Positions 46,722-58,354 of a stretch of DNA of 64,000 nucleotides are shown here, piece by piece (the stretch's first letter is position 1; every line of letters starts with the position of its first letter). The DNA comes from Membranipora membranacea (lineage: Eukaryota > Bryozoa > Gymnolaemata > Cheilostomatida > Membraniporidae). The stretch lies in the NCBI GenBank assembly GCA_914767715.1, contig OU612071.1, positions 1,302,001 to 1,366,000 on the forward strand, given 5' to 3'. The position numbers were made by a program, and so were the translations under genes. Below the pieces are notes generated by a model. That model was not told where the DNA came from. It made no database searches and saw nothing but the letters and a program-made list of their open reading frames with translations.

Positions 46722-46790
46722 TGCATCCGGTGGGGCTCGAACCCAGGATCCTGATATCCGAAATCTATAACACTGATGGGTTTTGATTTG
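46722..46790 (-). tRNA. tRNA-like 3' half (SINE relic)
   Basis: The minus strand has a B box GGTTCGAGCCC with a mostly paired T stem (CTGGG/CCCAC, one mismatch) followed by CGGATGC and A. No A box or 5' acceptor is seen. Confidence 0.35.
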
Positions 46791-47146
46791 TTGTTGTGCG
46801 GATTTGCCTGTTCAAACCAACAAGCCCAACCTGAGTAGATAACTCCAAGTTGTTGGACTGAAACCAGTCTACTTGAAATGGGGAAATGTACTATTGATTT
46901 TTCATTAAATCTTTTCTCCAACTTTAAAACACTCAATCTTCAGTAAAATACGAGGGGAGCCCCAGCCATAGATTTCAAAATATTTGCCAAATCCAGTTAG
47001 TTCACTGGAGCATTGACCAACGACCTAGTTAGTTAGTAATCTCTTATTGCTGTGTACAGATTTATAAAAGTACAGAAAAAGCCTCTGTTTGCAGGCATAT
47101 TATTAATGACCTTAGGATGGACTGAACTGAAGAGCAGGAAGTATCT

Positions 47147-47765
47147 TATCGTATTCCATAAGCAGGTATAAGTTATCAACCTGAGGTAAAGGATAATGTT
47201 AAATACTACAGAGTACTCTTACCCTCAAGTCTTGAAAGTCAGATATGTAGGCTGGAAGTCTCTTACTTTTACAACAGCTCGAGAAGCCAAGTCTCCGGCC
47301 AGTAATTCACAGCAGAGATTTCGTTTAAGTGTCAGCAGTATGATAAGCTATTTGGTCAAGCATGAATCAATGCACACAAAAGATTGTATTGATTTTTTTT
47401 GCTTGACTAGAGCTGTACAGTTAGTTTAACCTGCTTTTCTTATGATTATTGATTCAATTCACAAGCTACACAAATTCTTTGAACTTGGGTGGGGGGTTTT
47501 GTAGTCTTCCCCTCTGATAGTATAAATATTGAATAGATAAGTGTGTAGAAATCGGGTCAATTCACATCCCTCACAACAACACAAACATGTTTTGTCCAGT
47601 TGTTGCTAAGCATGTTATGTTTGTTGTTCTACAGAGCAGTAGTAATCTAGTGACTAATTGACATAGTATATATAAGTTAGCCATACTGAGTTATCGATTA
47701 CAATAAAATCTATCGCACTGTTATTTATCATTTGCATATCTTATTTGAACAGTGTATAGACGATG
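47147..47765 (+). repeat. Dispersed repeat, copy 2 (pair with 33096-33610)
   Basis: It carries the same ordered words as copy 1, with a longer middle. The orientation is the same. No coding potential is seen. Confidence 0.75.
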
Positions 47766-48723
47766 ATTATGACATGAAACTCCTCGCTTTCCTGTCTACA
47801 GCAATTCAAGGGTGTAAACGAGTGAGATAGAACATACAGTGATGCCACTGCACAACGCACAGGCCTTCAGCTAGAAACCATGAGCCAAGCGCTGTTTTGA
47901 GGCCTTCCCTAGTACAACCTCCTCATGGCTGGCCCTAGCAGTATGAAGCCACCTCTGTGTGGTGATAAGAAACTCAATCAATCTCATCGATCCCTCAGTG
48001 CATTTTCGTAGGTTTGACATAATGTGTTTACGCTGTTGCGCAACCAGGGAGGCTGCCAACTCTTCACTGATTCAGTGCAACAATGTTCGCCCCATCACTC
48101 TCATGTTTATATTCTGTGCTGGGCTGACTGTGATCTCCTGTCTCGCTCTGCCTGCCTTTTATGCGAAGGCCAAGCTTTTAATCCCATGTTTGTAATACCT
48201 CAGATCTAACTCAGACTCACTTTGACTTTTCACTCTGCAGAGACTACTTTATTTCGAGTATTAAAGTCATTATCTTGCTTAGCCTTCTACTCCGAGCAGT
48301 TTGCTAATCATCACTGAATCCCCTCAATCTAATCCTTACAAGGATTATACCAAAATGAATTAAATGCTGGCAAACTCCATAAAACAAAGTGAGTGTGTTA
48401 ATCCCAAGCTTACAAGCAATATGATTACTTAGTTTTTGTCATCACACAGTGATGTTGCTAAATCCATACAGATGCGCTTTCTGCCTCTTGTACTATGCTT
48501 TCTGTGGCTTGTTTAAGTTCTCTGACTGACAGCCCAACACTCGTCAGCTGATCTAGCCTTGAATCCATGGCAGCCAAATTCCACTGCGAATAATTCGCAA
48601 TTCCAACCTCTGTCTTGGCATTGTGTCACCAGATCTTTGTATATTGTCAGTTTTCACTCAATAGCACTTGAGAGATTTTCTTCCCAAGACACCGTCAATT
48701 CCATCAGTATTATTGTTTTCTAT
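47766..48723. other. Noncoding or unassigned retroelement-flank stretch
   Basis: A minus-strand frame at 47871-48059 is open but has no motif I recognise. The plus-strand frames overlapping it are not better. It lies on the 3' side of the LINE fragment at 48724. Confidence 0.3.
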
Positions 48724-49540
48724 TTACCAGACGATTAAGTCTGGTTTATGGTTCGTGATCTCAATACGCTGTGGTATGTTGAACTTCTCCGTTAGGACCC
48801 TCTCACCTGCCATTGTCCGCTGTTCATCAATCCCTTTTTGCTCAAAAATCTTTTCACACGCTTCACCACTAGCATTAGCATATTCAAACTTCTCTGTGAC
48901 ATATTTACACAACACTAACAGGACTTGATCATGCCTACACGTGTATCTTCCCAGGCTCTGCGGGCAATTGGATAGTATATGTCGAAGTGTGCCCTCGGCC
49001 GAGCACTAGGCGCATTTAGAGTTCTCGGTAAAATTCTAGCGTTCCAGGTTCGCCGGGGTTGGTAGTTGATCATAAGCTGCACCAACCAGAAAGCTGATCC
49101 TTTGTGGCTCCATCGACCACATTTCTGTCCATTTGAGCTGATGCTGCTCAACAGACTCTCAACACGCCCACCTCCCTTATTGGGCTTGGCCTACAGCTTG
49201 TGTCTGGCGGCACTCCTCTTCCATCTTGCGCACCTCATCAACTACCATCTCCCATCTAACTTTTGGGCTTTCCTTTGAGAACCACCGGTTTGTTTCCGAG
49301 CCGATGTCTTTACGTGCAGTTGTCACAGCAACCACAATCTCGTTTATCTCCGGTGGTGATTTGGCATCCCTGACAGTCTCTGAGATGGACCACTTTTTAC
49401 CAGTGTCAAGTGCTGGAGCCACTCCCTTATCACCTCGTCTGGTGGCTCGCTCAACATCATATCCAGTCTCAATTTTGATGTTTTGTGCACTTCCACAAGC
49501 GATTTCATAGTTAGTGAAAGAGTAAACGAACTCACATACA
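48724..49540 (-). pseudogene. LINE-type C-terminal fragment, copy 2
   Basis: The minus strand reads TGKKWSISETVRDAK, NEIVVAVTTARKDIGS, RWEMVVDEVRKMEEECRQ, then after frame breaks ISFLVQLMINYQPRRTWN, a GxYTxxHDQVL-like segment and TNHKPDLIVW. This order is the post-RT region of some invertebrate LINE polyproteins. At least three frame breaks make it inactive. It matches copy 1 in its last third. Confidence 0.6.
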
Positions 49541-50167
49541 GTGCATTAGTGTTGAAGCTCCTTGGAACTCCGAATCACTTACGCATGTGCTTGATTTTAA
49601 TTTAAGCTTTAAATGTTCTACTTATATAGGATGACAATGGAACAATGGTTTCTTTCTGCAGACATTCTAACATGTTTGTACCTTTATTGATACATGTGTG
49701 AATGATAAAACTTTTTCAGCCGTACTGTCTAAAAATCTGTGAAAACTTATCTAATAAAAGCAAAAGTCATAAAAAACTGTTAAAAATGAAATGACTTGGT
49801 TGACTAAATAAAAAAAGATATCATTCAGCACTTTAGCAGCAACATTTCGGAAACAAAGCTTGCATAAGTTGGTCCTGTGCTTAAGTTCGGTACCTTCCTG
49901 ATGGAAGATTGTCTAAAGTTAGCACCCGACTTTGACTGCTCACGACCATTCTGAGCACTTTGGTTATTACTCGCCCTGACACAGTGGTTTTTATAGATGG
50001 TAATGTTGTTTTGGGGAGGTTGCTAGCGATTGGTGTGATTTACATGAGGTCACCTTTCTCTTTCTCTGAGAGATGTGGGTAGATAGCGGTTGGATGGTGT
50101 AACATCCCGCTCTTGATGAATGTTCAATAACATGTTGAGGCTAGCTGGTCTGAAATGCAAATAAATC
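49541..50167. other. Noncoding stretch
   Basis: Nothing supportable is seen. Confidence 0.35.
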
Positions 50168-50640
50168 TTAGCTTCCGCATGATGAATAGTTTTTTTGGAG
50201 GGCATTCTTGATCAGGAGGTCTGTGTTTCTATGAAACTTTAGCTTGTTGGTTATGGTAGTGCCGAGATATTTATAGGCCTCCATGCGTTCTAGAGGAGTG
50301 TCATTGATAGTAAGTTCTGGTGGATCGGGATTGTCTTTTGCATTTGTGAATATGATCTCCTTGGTTTTTGTGGTGTTGAGGATCAGATCTCTTTCATTAC
50401 ACCGGCTGTGAAGAGTTGTCATCACATTCTGCATTGATGATGTGAAGTGTTGGTTGAGTTTTTCGAGTACCAGAGTATCACCAGCATACTTAATGAAGGC
50501 CACTGAGTTGGTGATCTCTGATTGGCCCATCTCATCAACATAGATGGAGAAGAGAATTGTGGCGATAACACTTATCCTTTTGGGCTGACAGTTGATGATG
50601 TTATCCAGTCCGAGGTGTTTATCTGCGATATAATTCTCTG
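50168..50640 (-). pseudogene. RT fragment with mutated active site (YAGD)
   Basis: The minus strand reads LFSIYVDEMGQ, FIKYAGDTLVLEKLN, LILNTTKTKEIIF and MEAYKYLGTTITNKLKF. This is the palm and thumb part of a Rex1/CR1-type RT. The first catalytic Asp of YADD is replaced by Gly, and the upstream part is lost near 50640. Confidence 0.8.
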
Positions 50641-50856
50641 TGTGGGATTGTCATACATGGTACAAAATAACATATTGCCCTTAATGTGGACTAACTTGTT
50701 TCCTTTGACCAACAGTCATCACAGGCTGGACAAAGCTATGTGAAATCTCATTCTTGGCATACTAACTCTGTAAAATGATGAGCTTTGAAGCAGAGTTTGG
50801 TGAAATAATTTGATAAAATTATACAAATGGAATTTGGAGTTTGGACAACTATCTAG

Positions 50857-50968
50857 TATTTTGCATAAACTGTTACAACTTTCCGCCCCTCACTCTTCTC
50901 TCAAAGAATGATCATGATTGCACTTACACCCAAACAACCGTCATTATGAAAATGAATATTCGTGTAAC
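50857..50968 (+). repeat. Dispersed repeat, copy 2 (pair with 3108-3212)
   Basis: About 110 bases match at roughly 90 percent in the same orientation. No coding potential. Confidence 0.7.
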
Positions 50969-52353
50969 CGTGGGAGTTGGGCTTGGCGTTAGGGGTCTGG
51001 TAATCGGTGTTATAGCATTGGCAAAGCCCACCATTGTTCAAAAACTGCGTTCATGATGTTTTTACTGCTTTATCTAAGAAGCTTTCTTTCTAACTTTGAG
51101 TCATCACTTTCAATACAATGGTTAAAGCTTTTTCACCAATTTAAAGCTTTTTCACCTTTTCAAACCAACCATTTACTGTCACTAGTCACCCAGACATTGG
51201 AAAGGATACATCTTTTAGCCAAGAGCTCTAATCAATATTGTAAGTGGTTCTTACATATATATTCCTACAGTTTGATAACTTACTGATACATGCATTACAT
51301 TTCATCTCATAACATTACATGTGGACTTTGTTTTCTGTGGTATCAGATATTCATTTCAGTTGCATTCTTCAGACATACTATTATAATTTTGGCATTCTTA
51401 TTTTAGCTAGATGTAATCCCGACTAGTCACCAATCATAATTGCTCACTATTGCTCACTATCGGATTTTCTATTCCCCCATAATGTGTGAGTTTTGTATCA
51501 ATTGTAACGTTCACAGTTAATTTTGTGTCTATGTAATACCATAACTTTTCCATACAATGCCGTTATGACCTCGTCTTTGCATAATGTCAATCTTGTTGCA
51601 AACGCTTATACCTTTCAAACATGTCTTATAACGAATCAATCCATGTTACAGGATTACCAGATTATTGGAGATAAATAAAATTCTTTGCACTCTTACACCT
51701 GCGTCATTCACGGGATAAAACGGAAATATTCGATACAGTAATCACCTTGGGAGAAGACGACGTGACGTAACACTGCCTCGCTACTCTACTGTACCCATCC
51801 GCTCAGCCGATGTCGATCAAACCAATCTCTGTTGCTGTATACTACACTACTCTCCTCAAGCCTGTACCCAGCGCGGCTGTAGTAGTACTACCATACTGAT
51901 CAGATCTACCGTCGTGACACGCTGACAAAATTGAACAGTTGACATCGACGGTGATAGACGATTGCCAGTCTCAAGTCTCTAACTACTCTCTCTAATCTGC
52001 ACATATCTGATGATATATGCTCTCTAGATAATTGGTGAAATCAAACCATATCACAGTAAAATACACATGTACATTGTATTATACGCATTGCTCATTTCAT
52101 TCATCGTTGGAGTTGCCTGCTCTCAACTAATCGCTGCTTTCTCACTGTATTGACAATCTCTAAGCCTGCAGTAGAATCGCAGCATCATCACTCCTTGACC
52201 ATTTATAATTAGAACTAGTCTGCCTTAAAAGCGCAGTTTCTAGTTCCTCTACAGTCGTTGTTGATTACATACTGTGACCTATCGACAACCTGTACCTGAC
52301 ATTCATTGTATACTTACATGCTCTTACAATGCTATATTGAATTTATACATACA
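50969..52353. other. Noncoding stretch, possible LTR and leader of the BEL element
   Basis: If the LINE at 52354-54240 is an insertion, this stretch would be continuous with the gag leader at 54241. A weak LTR candidate begins tgtggacttt near 51322 and ends ...cttaca near 51697, with AATAAA near 51675. There is no second copy to confirm it. Confidence 0.25.
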
Positions 52354-52380
52354 GTTAGATGGATGGATGGATGGATGGAT
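52354..52380 (+). repeat. GGAT microsatellite at LINE 3' end
   Basis: Five GGAT units (gatggatggatggatggat) abut ttattac. Read on the minus strand this is the AATAAATCC-ATCC tail of the LINE. Confidence 0.9.
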
Positions 52381-52481
52381 TTATTACTATCATAGACAAA
52401 AATTTGTCACGAAATACGTTGTTAATACTGACAAGAAAGAAAAACATGGAAAAATCTGATCTCTGTTGTATAAAAAGTTTT

Positions 52482-54167
52482 TTAGAATAGTATATTATTA
52501 AGTGTATGTATGAGATGTCTTAAAAAGCTGTCTCTACCCCATGTACCCCGATATTTAATGGTGCGGTAGCGACCTGAGGGGCATTTAGTTAGAAAGTCAT
52601 TGATAAAGTGCTCTTCATCGTGTATGTACCGTAGTCCAAGTGTCTTGATCTGGTTGGCCACCAGAGCATCTATATCGGGGTGCTCAATCCCAAACTTGGC
52701 GGCATCTTTAAATATTTTGCGTAAGCACTTCTTGTCGCTTGCATGGATGCTTGTAAAAAGTATCGGGAGACAGTAAGTGATGAGGGATACAATAAAACTC
52801 TTGAATAACATATGAGAAAGGGGCTTTGAGCTATAGTATACAAAATTTTTCACAATATACATGCGTTGAGATGCAGTAGTCAATATGGATTGCACATGAT
52901 CATGATAGCGTAGTTTATCGTCAACAGTAACACCAAGGTATTTTACTTTGTCACAAAAATCAACATCCGTGCCGTTAAGGATAAGAGTAGGGGTAATGGG
53001 CCTAACAAGCTGAGTAGAAAACATCATTTCTTGAGTCTTGGAGGCATTTAACAATAGGTTTAAATCACAACATTGCTTTGAAATTCTACTAATCTCATCA
53101 AGATAGGCACTAAGATCTGATTGATTTGATATGCATCCAATTATACAGGTGTCGTCTGCGTATTTAATGACAGTTATATTGCTCAAGTCTGAGGTAATCC
53201 TATTGGTATATATTGAAAACAAAAGTGGAGATAAACAGCAACCCTGGGGAGTGCCAGTGTTGGTTATGATGGGTTTTGAGATATTGCCATCTACTATTGT
53301 TCTTTGGGTGCGATTTGTTAGGAAGCTGTATATGCATTCAGTGACATTGGAGTCGAGATGTGATAGTTGCGAGATTAAGTCTGGAACATGTATTGTGTTG
53401 AATGCAGAAGAAAAGTCAAGGAACAGACACCCGGCATAATTTGAAGCTTTCTTGTCAATGAAATCTGTGATGGTAGTAGTGAGGCATAAAAGAGCATCTT
53501 GAGTTGAGCGGTTTGCACGATAAGCAAACTGAAGGTGGTCCATAGCTGTATGAGTAATAATGTAATGTTTAACAAGTCTCTCCATCATTTTGCACAGGCA
53601 ACTGGTGAGCGCTATTGGTCTGTATTGTTTAAGTTGATTGGGATTCTTAACTTTGGGTAGGGGTTTGATAATGGCCGATTTCCAGGAAGTAGCGGTTGAC
53701 TTAGACGTGATAGATAAATTGAACAGTTTCGTTATGACAGGCGCCAGTTGATAGGCACATAGCTTAAGTACTTTGGGGCTGAGGCCATCAGGGCCTGGAC
53801 CTTTCCTCGAGTTCAACGATTACAACTGCTTTAAGACAGTAGCCTCTTCTATTTCTAAAGGTGGTGCTATGGTGGCGTTGTTATTGATGTCAGGACGGTC
53901 AGCGAGAGGCTTCTCAAATCTTGTGAAGAAGGTGTTTAGGTCATCTGAGTTGAATGGATTTTGAGTTGGTTTTGGGCTATTAGTAGGTAATCCACTAATC
54001 TTTTTAATGTCAGTCCAGGCTTTTGCAGGTTCTTTCGCTAGGTTATGCTGTATTTTCCGAGAGTATTCTTGTTTGGCTTGTTTAATTGATTTAGTGATGT
54101 CGCGTTTGAGTTTGTTGTAGAGTTTACGGTTACCAGTTTTGTGGGCTTGTTGTTTCTCATCGATCAT
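52482..54167 (-). pseudogene. RT coding region of the Rex1/CR1-type LINE
   Basis: The RT from fingers to thumb and C-terminal tail is present, with an intact YADD. One nonsense codon (TAA, probably from AAA) lies before the GPGPDG motif. Without an endonuclease and with this stop it is unlikely to be mobile on its own. Confidence 0.85.
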
Positions 54168-54440
54168 CTCCGATATTTGTTTATTGATCCATGGTTTTTG
54201 ATTTGTGCAAACTCTGACGCTCTTCTCTGGTAGGGTTAAGGTGTGTCATTATATGTGTACATTATCACATATTATCCATTGTGGTTCTTTTGCTATTGTT
54301 ACCGCAATTCCTCATTATTGTAATTGTCAACGCTATACACCGTGCGCTTTGCCCCTGCGTAAAAGTGCATTTTGTCTCTCAAATAAGAGGTGTAAACTCC
54401 GGCAGTTCTCAGTATCAGCCTTCACGCTACCAAACCAATC

Positions 54441-57149
54441 ATGTCACTACAACAGCGATTCCTAGACAGTCTCACACGATGGAGCATCCCGATGCTGAAG
54501 GAGGAGCTTGCTCAGCTCGACCAACCCTACAGTGGCAGCAAACCTCAACTTGTTCTAAGGTTGCAGTCCTACTACAATGAGAACGATCCTGATCTCCAGC
54601 GAGACACCCCACCACAACCAACCACAGACGTCAATACGGGTGAGCGCAGACAACTTCAAGCTGCTGCTTCTTCTACTCTGGACACCACTACTGGCTCACT
54701 AGATCAGCCAACTGAACTTCACAATGTTGACCACACCACAGCCAACAGGGGGGACGATTCTAGATCAGTGATTGACACCACCCCAGCTCGACCACTCGCA
54801 ACAAGAGAAGACAATCCTTCACCTGAAATATTTTCCCCTCTACTTTCTGCAGTTGCAACAACCTACAACACAAACTGCTTCTACAGTACACTTCAGTGTC
54901 ACACCACCTGCATTTGTATCTGATCAAGCTGTAATCAATCTGCAGCGCATAACGCATATGCCAACCTCAGTAGGCAATTATCAGCCCACTTATTCCCAGG
55001 TTAGGCAAGCCCATAGGGAACCATACCCTGGCCAAAATGTACCGGTACAGCCCTTGGGAGGTCATTATCAGTCTAGGGGGATAGCTAGTCAGATTAATCC
55101 CCAACCATGGTTAGATCAAGGGTCAAGGGGGACAACCAGTCCAATCATACCCCAACCCGGGTCTCAACATCACACAGGGGGGACAACTGTCCAGCTCCTA
55201 CCTCCACCATTACCTCCTATATGGTCACACCAGACAGGGGGGACAACTACAAACCTACAAACCCAACACTATCCTTTGACACAGACAGGGGAGGTAACTA
55301 CACATACCCAACCTCCTTCGTCTAATCACAGGTCATGGGGGACAATTCCTCAGTTATCAACCATATCAGGGTATAACCAGCAGTCGAGGGAGACAACTCA
55401 GCCCTATCTGGGCCGTCAGTCCTCGGTTGTTACTCAATCTATTGGTAATAGGGATGCATCAATGCCTGGTATTGCTCATCATGGTTTTGGGGCAACTCCT
55501 AATCTCTATCCCTCTGTCATTAACTCGGTGCCTCAACCGATCAACCCACACTCTGCTGCCTCCAGTGTCAGTGCACCAGCTGGTGTACATGCCGCTCATC
55601 AGTCAGTTCTAAGGGTCGCCAATCATGGCTTTGGGACAACTCCTTATCCCTATCTTCATGGCGATCATTCAGTGCCTCAACCAAGCCTCTTTCGCTCTGT
55701 TGCCTACACCAGTGCTGAACCCACTAATATACATGGTGCTCAACATTCAGTCTCTAGTGCATCTCATGGGTCTGGGATAACTCCTAACTTGTACTCAACT
55801 GGTATACATTCTGTTTCTCAGCCCAGTAACCCGCACCTAGTCACTCACAATGGTGATGTGCCACCTGGTACACACAGGATTCATAACCAACACTCAGGTG
55901 TTGCCTCTCATGATACTGGGATAACTCCTAACTCGTACTCAACTGGTATACATTCGGTTTATCAGCGCAGTAACCCACACCCGGCCACTTACAACAGTGA
56001 TGTGCCACTTGGTACACACAGGATACATAATCAACGCTCAGGTGTTGCTTCTCATGATACTGGGATAACTCTCAACTTGTACTCAACTGGTATTCATTTG
56101 GCTTCACAGCCCAGCAACCCACACTCTACTTGCTATTGTTCTGGTCCTCAGTCTAGACCTAACTCGTTGTATCCAAACCTTGATCCTCTCAGCTACCATC
56201 CTGGGATAAATCCCGCTCATTTACCTTCTGCCAGTCAGCCACCTAACTCATATGTTAACTCTGGTGTCACTCAGGGGATAGACACACATCCCCATCTCTT
56301 CCAAAACGACTCTGTAGTTGGTTTCACCGATCAGACAAACGAGACAACTCCTACATTTTCATCTGTCTCAAACATGAACACTCACACTACTCAGACCCCA
56401 GTGCTCACGATCAAGGCAACAGCTTGCCTACACCCAGTGCTATGGTACCAGATCTGGCATCTACAAGGTTAGATCATCAGGCTACCTACGCTTCATCAGC
56501 AGTAAATCCTAAGTCTCAACTTGGTCATCAGTCAGAGCTCGAAGCTTTAGAACTGGAGTTGAAGATACTCAAAGCTAAGGACGAGATCCGGACCTACCAT
56601 CATAGGCTCACCTGTCCTCCTGAAGAGTTTTCACAGTTCTCTCTCAACTCATCAGAAGCCCACTCTTCAATGTTGCACCTAGTAAAACAGTCGGTAGACA
56701 TCAACAGCCTACCACCAGCAAAGCCTATCAAATTCTCAGGGGATATAATTGACTATCCCAAGTGGCAATCAACATTTAATTTACTCGTTGAAAGCAAATC
56801 TCTGCAACCTCACCAAAAGTTAGTCTACCTACAAGACTATTTGAAAGGTGAAGCATTGGACCTGGTGAAATGTGTATGTTCACTAAATACGGCTGATACC
56901 TATAGCCAGGCCAAACAGAGATTAGACGAGAAGTACGGTGACCCGTTTGATCTAACTGAAGCATTCCGAGATCGACTGGAATCATGGCCTCAACTCTCCA
57001 GCAGCGATAGTCAAGGCCTACAGAAATATTCCAACTTTCTTGAACAATGCATCGTCACAATGTCTGCGGTATCAGAACTTCAGAAGCTGAGCGATCCTCG
57101 AGAGATGAAAGGTTTTCCCAACACTCCCCCAACTGGTTTAATGAGCTAA
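54441..57149 (+). pseudogene. Gag of BEL/Pao element: SAP-like start, repeats, DUF1759-like core
   Basis: The N terminus (SIPMLKEELAQLDQPYSGSK and LVLRLQSYY) resembles a SAP DNA-binding helix-turn-helix. A low-complexity region follows with GTT-type repeats. In 55780-56130 a unit of about 47 residues is repeated (STGIHSV, SNPH, GTHRIHNQ, SGVASHDTGIT). The capsid-like core has PAKPIKFSGDIIDYPKWQ, VYLQDYLKGEALDLV, LDEKYGDPFDLTEAFRD, as in DUF1759. Frames shift near 54900, 56430 and 57150. No host role is shown. Confidence 0.82.
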
Positions 57150-57985
57150 TGGTCAAGGCAAGCTGGAAGCCTACGCTACGATCATAAACGCCATCCAACC
57201 TTCCATGAGTATGCAGCTTTTGTCAAGAAAGAAGCCTTCCTAGCTACCAGCAATACTACCTCTATAGATGCTCTCACCAAAGCTTCGAAGAACCCTGGAA
57301 AGAAGAAACCTGCTACCACAAAGTCATCAACGACTCTCAACACTACCGCTGATCTCTCTTCGCGGTCAAGTTACTCTGCTAGCAAGCCAGCACAGACTTC
57401 AAGTTACTCTGCTGGCAAGCCAGCTCAGACTTCCAGTTACTCAACTAGGAAACCCACTCAGTCTTCTGCTAAATCTCCAAAGAAAATCTGCCACTCGTGT
57501 AAGTCTCAGGACTCTCACAACACTTCAGACTGTCGAAAGTTTGCCAAACTACCTCGCCCTCAGCAGCAGGAAGTTATCAAATCGGAGAATCTATGTTTCC
57601 ACTGCCTAAGAAAGGGTCATAGTAAGGATAAATGCTATGTAAAAGTGAAGTGCACTCGCTGTGATGGAGATCATGCTACCTGCCATCATATTGAGAAGAA
57701 GACATCCGAGTCAGCGGATAATGCATCTTCTACTGAAGCAGCAGTGACTCACAGCATCAACTCTGAAAATGCCTAGGGCCTACAACAATGATCCTGCCTG
57801 TGTATGTTTCTTTCTTAGAGAACCCGGAGCAGGAGATATTGGTATATGCGCTCATTGACAGCATGTCAGATACTTCATTCATTTGTACGGATACAGCAGA
57901 CAGCCTGAATGCTGCTTCCTCACCTACAACAGTCAAGATGTCTACAATGACAAGTCGCAATCAGATTAAGCTTGTTTTTTTCTAA
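57150..57985 (+). pseudogene. Gag C terminus, CCHC zinc knuckles and partial protease
   Basis: HPTFHEYAAFVKKEAFLA follows a frame break. CHSCKSQDSHNTSDC and CFHCLRKGHSKDKC are CCHC-type knuckles, with a CTRCDGDHATCHH segment after them. The protease begins LPVYVSFLENPEQEIL, VYALIDSMSDTSFIC. This is the D-x-x-S-D-T type of BEL/Pao proteases (the usual retroviral D-T/S-G is not seen). It stops at the palindrome at 57967. Confidence 0.82.
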
Positions 57986-58070
57986 CAGCCCAGCTTTACA
58001 CTTTTATTATCATATCCGGTTATGGTAGTAAAAGTGTTAAGCTGGGCTGTTAGAAAATAACAAGCTAAAG
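57967..58070. repeat. Palindrome at the BEL break, 50-base arms
   Basis: Left arm text agcttgttttt, ctaacagcccagctt and acacttttatta is matched by its reverse complement to 58070. The centre is near 58018. There are few mismatches. The left arm overlaps the last codons of the protease. Confidence 0.9.
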
Positions 58071-58354
58071 TCCAAAGGTAATCATTATTGCACATGCACA
58101 CTCTGAGTATCTGTACAATTGAATCACCACCCAAGAGGTAGGAGCACACAACTGCTCACAAAATCAGCTTTTTTCAGATCACAAGCAATTCTGTTAGTTG
58201 TCTTATTTCTTGTTGGAGATGCACAACTACAATTTAGAATGCACATTTGAGCAGAACAAGGGGTTTTGAATTACAAATAAGGAGTTTATGTATGTGCATA
58301 CATTTTTCTGTGCTCCATTGGCTGCCAAACAGAGATCAGAAGTGTATTATCCCT
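58071..58354. other. Noncoding stretch
   Basis: Nothing supportable is seen. Confidence 0.35.

Larger units (their letters stand above)
52354..54240 (-). mobile_element. 5'-truncated Rex1/CR1-type LINE, nearly intact RT
   Basis: The minus strand is open for about 560 codons with a single TAA (53822-53820). It reads CTNQKPWINKQISEMIDE, SRKGPGPDGLSP, YRPIALTSCLCKMMERLV, FAYRANRSTQDALL, LFLDFSSAFNTIH, GTPQGCCLSPLLFSIYTN, IKYADDTCIIG, YLGVTVDDKLRYHDH and KIFKDAAKFG near the end. The endonuclease is missing (5' truncation, usual for LINE insertions). The 3' end carries (ATCC)n at 52354-52380. It is much less decayed than other LINEs here, so it is probably a young insertion. Confidence 0.9.
54241..57985 (+). 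mobile_element. BEL/Pao-type retrotransposon, gag to protease only
   Basis: In order: a leader, a SAP-like N terminus (54441), a long Pro/Gln/Thr-rich repeat region (54772-56472, frame +1 relative to the start), a DUF1759-like capsid (56424-57149), zinc knuckles (about 57480-57700) and the start of an aspartic protease (57788-57985). RT, RNase H, integrase and a 3' LTR are absent. The coding frame breaks at least four times. The left side may be interrupted by the LINE at 52354-54240. Confidence 0.85.
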
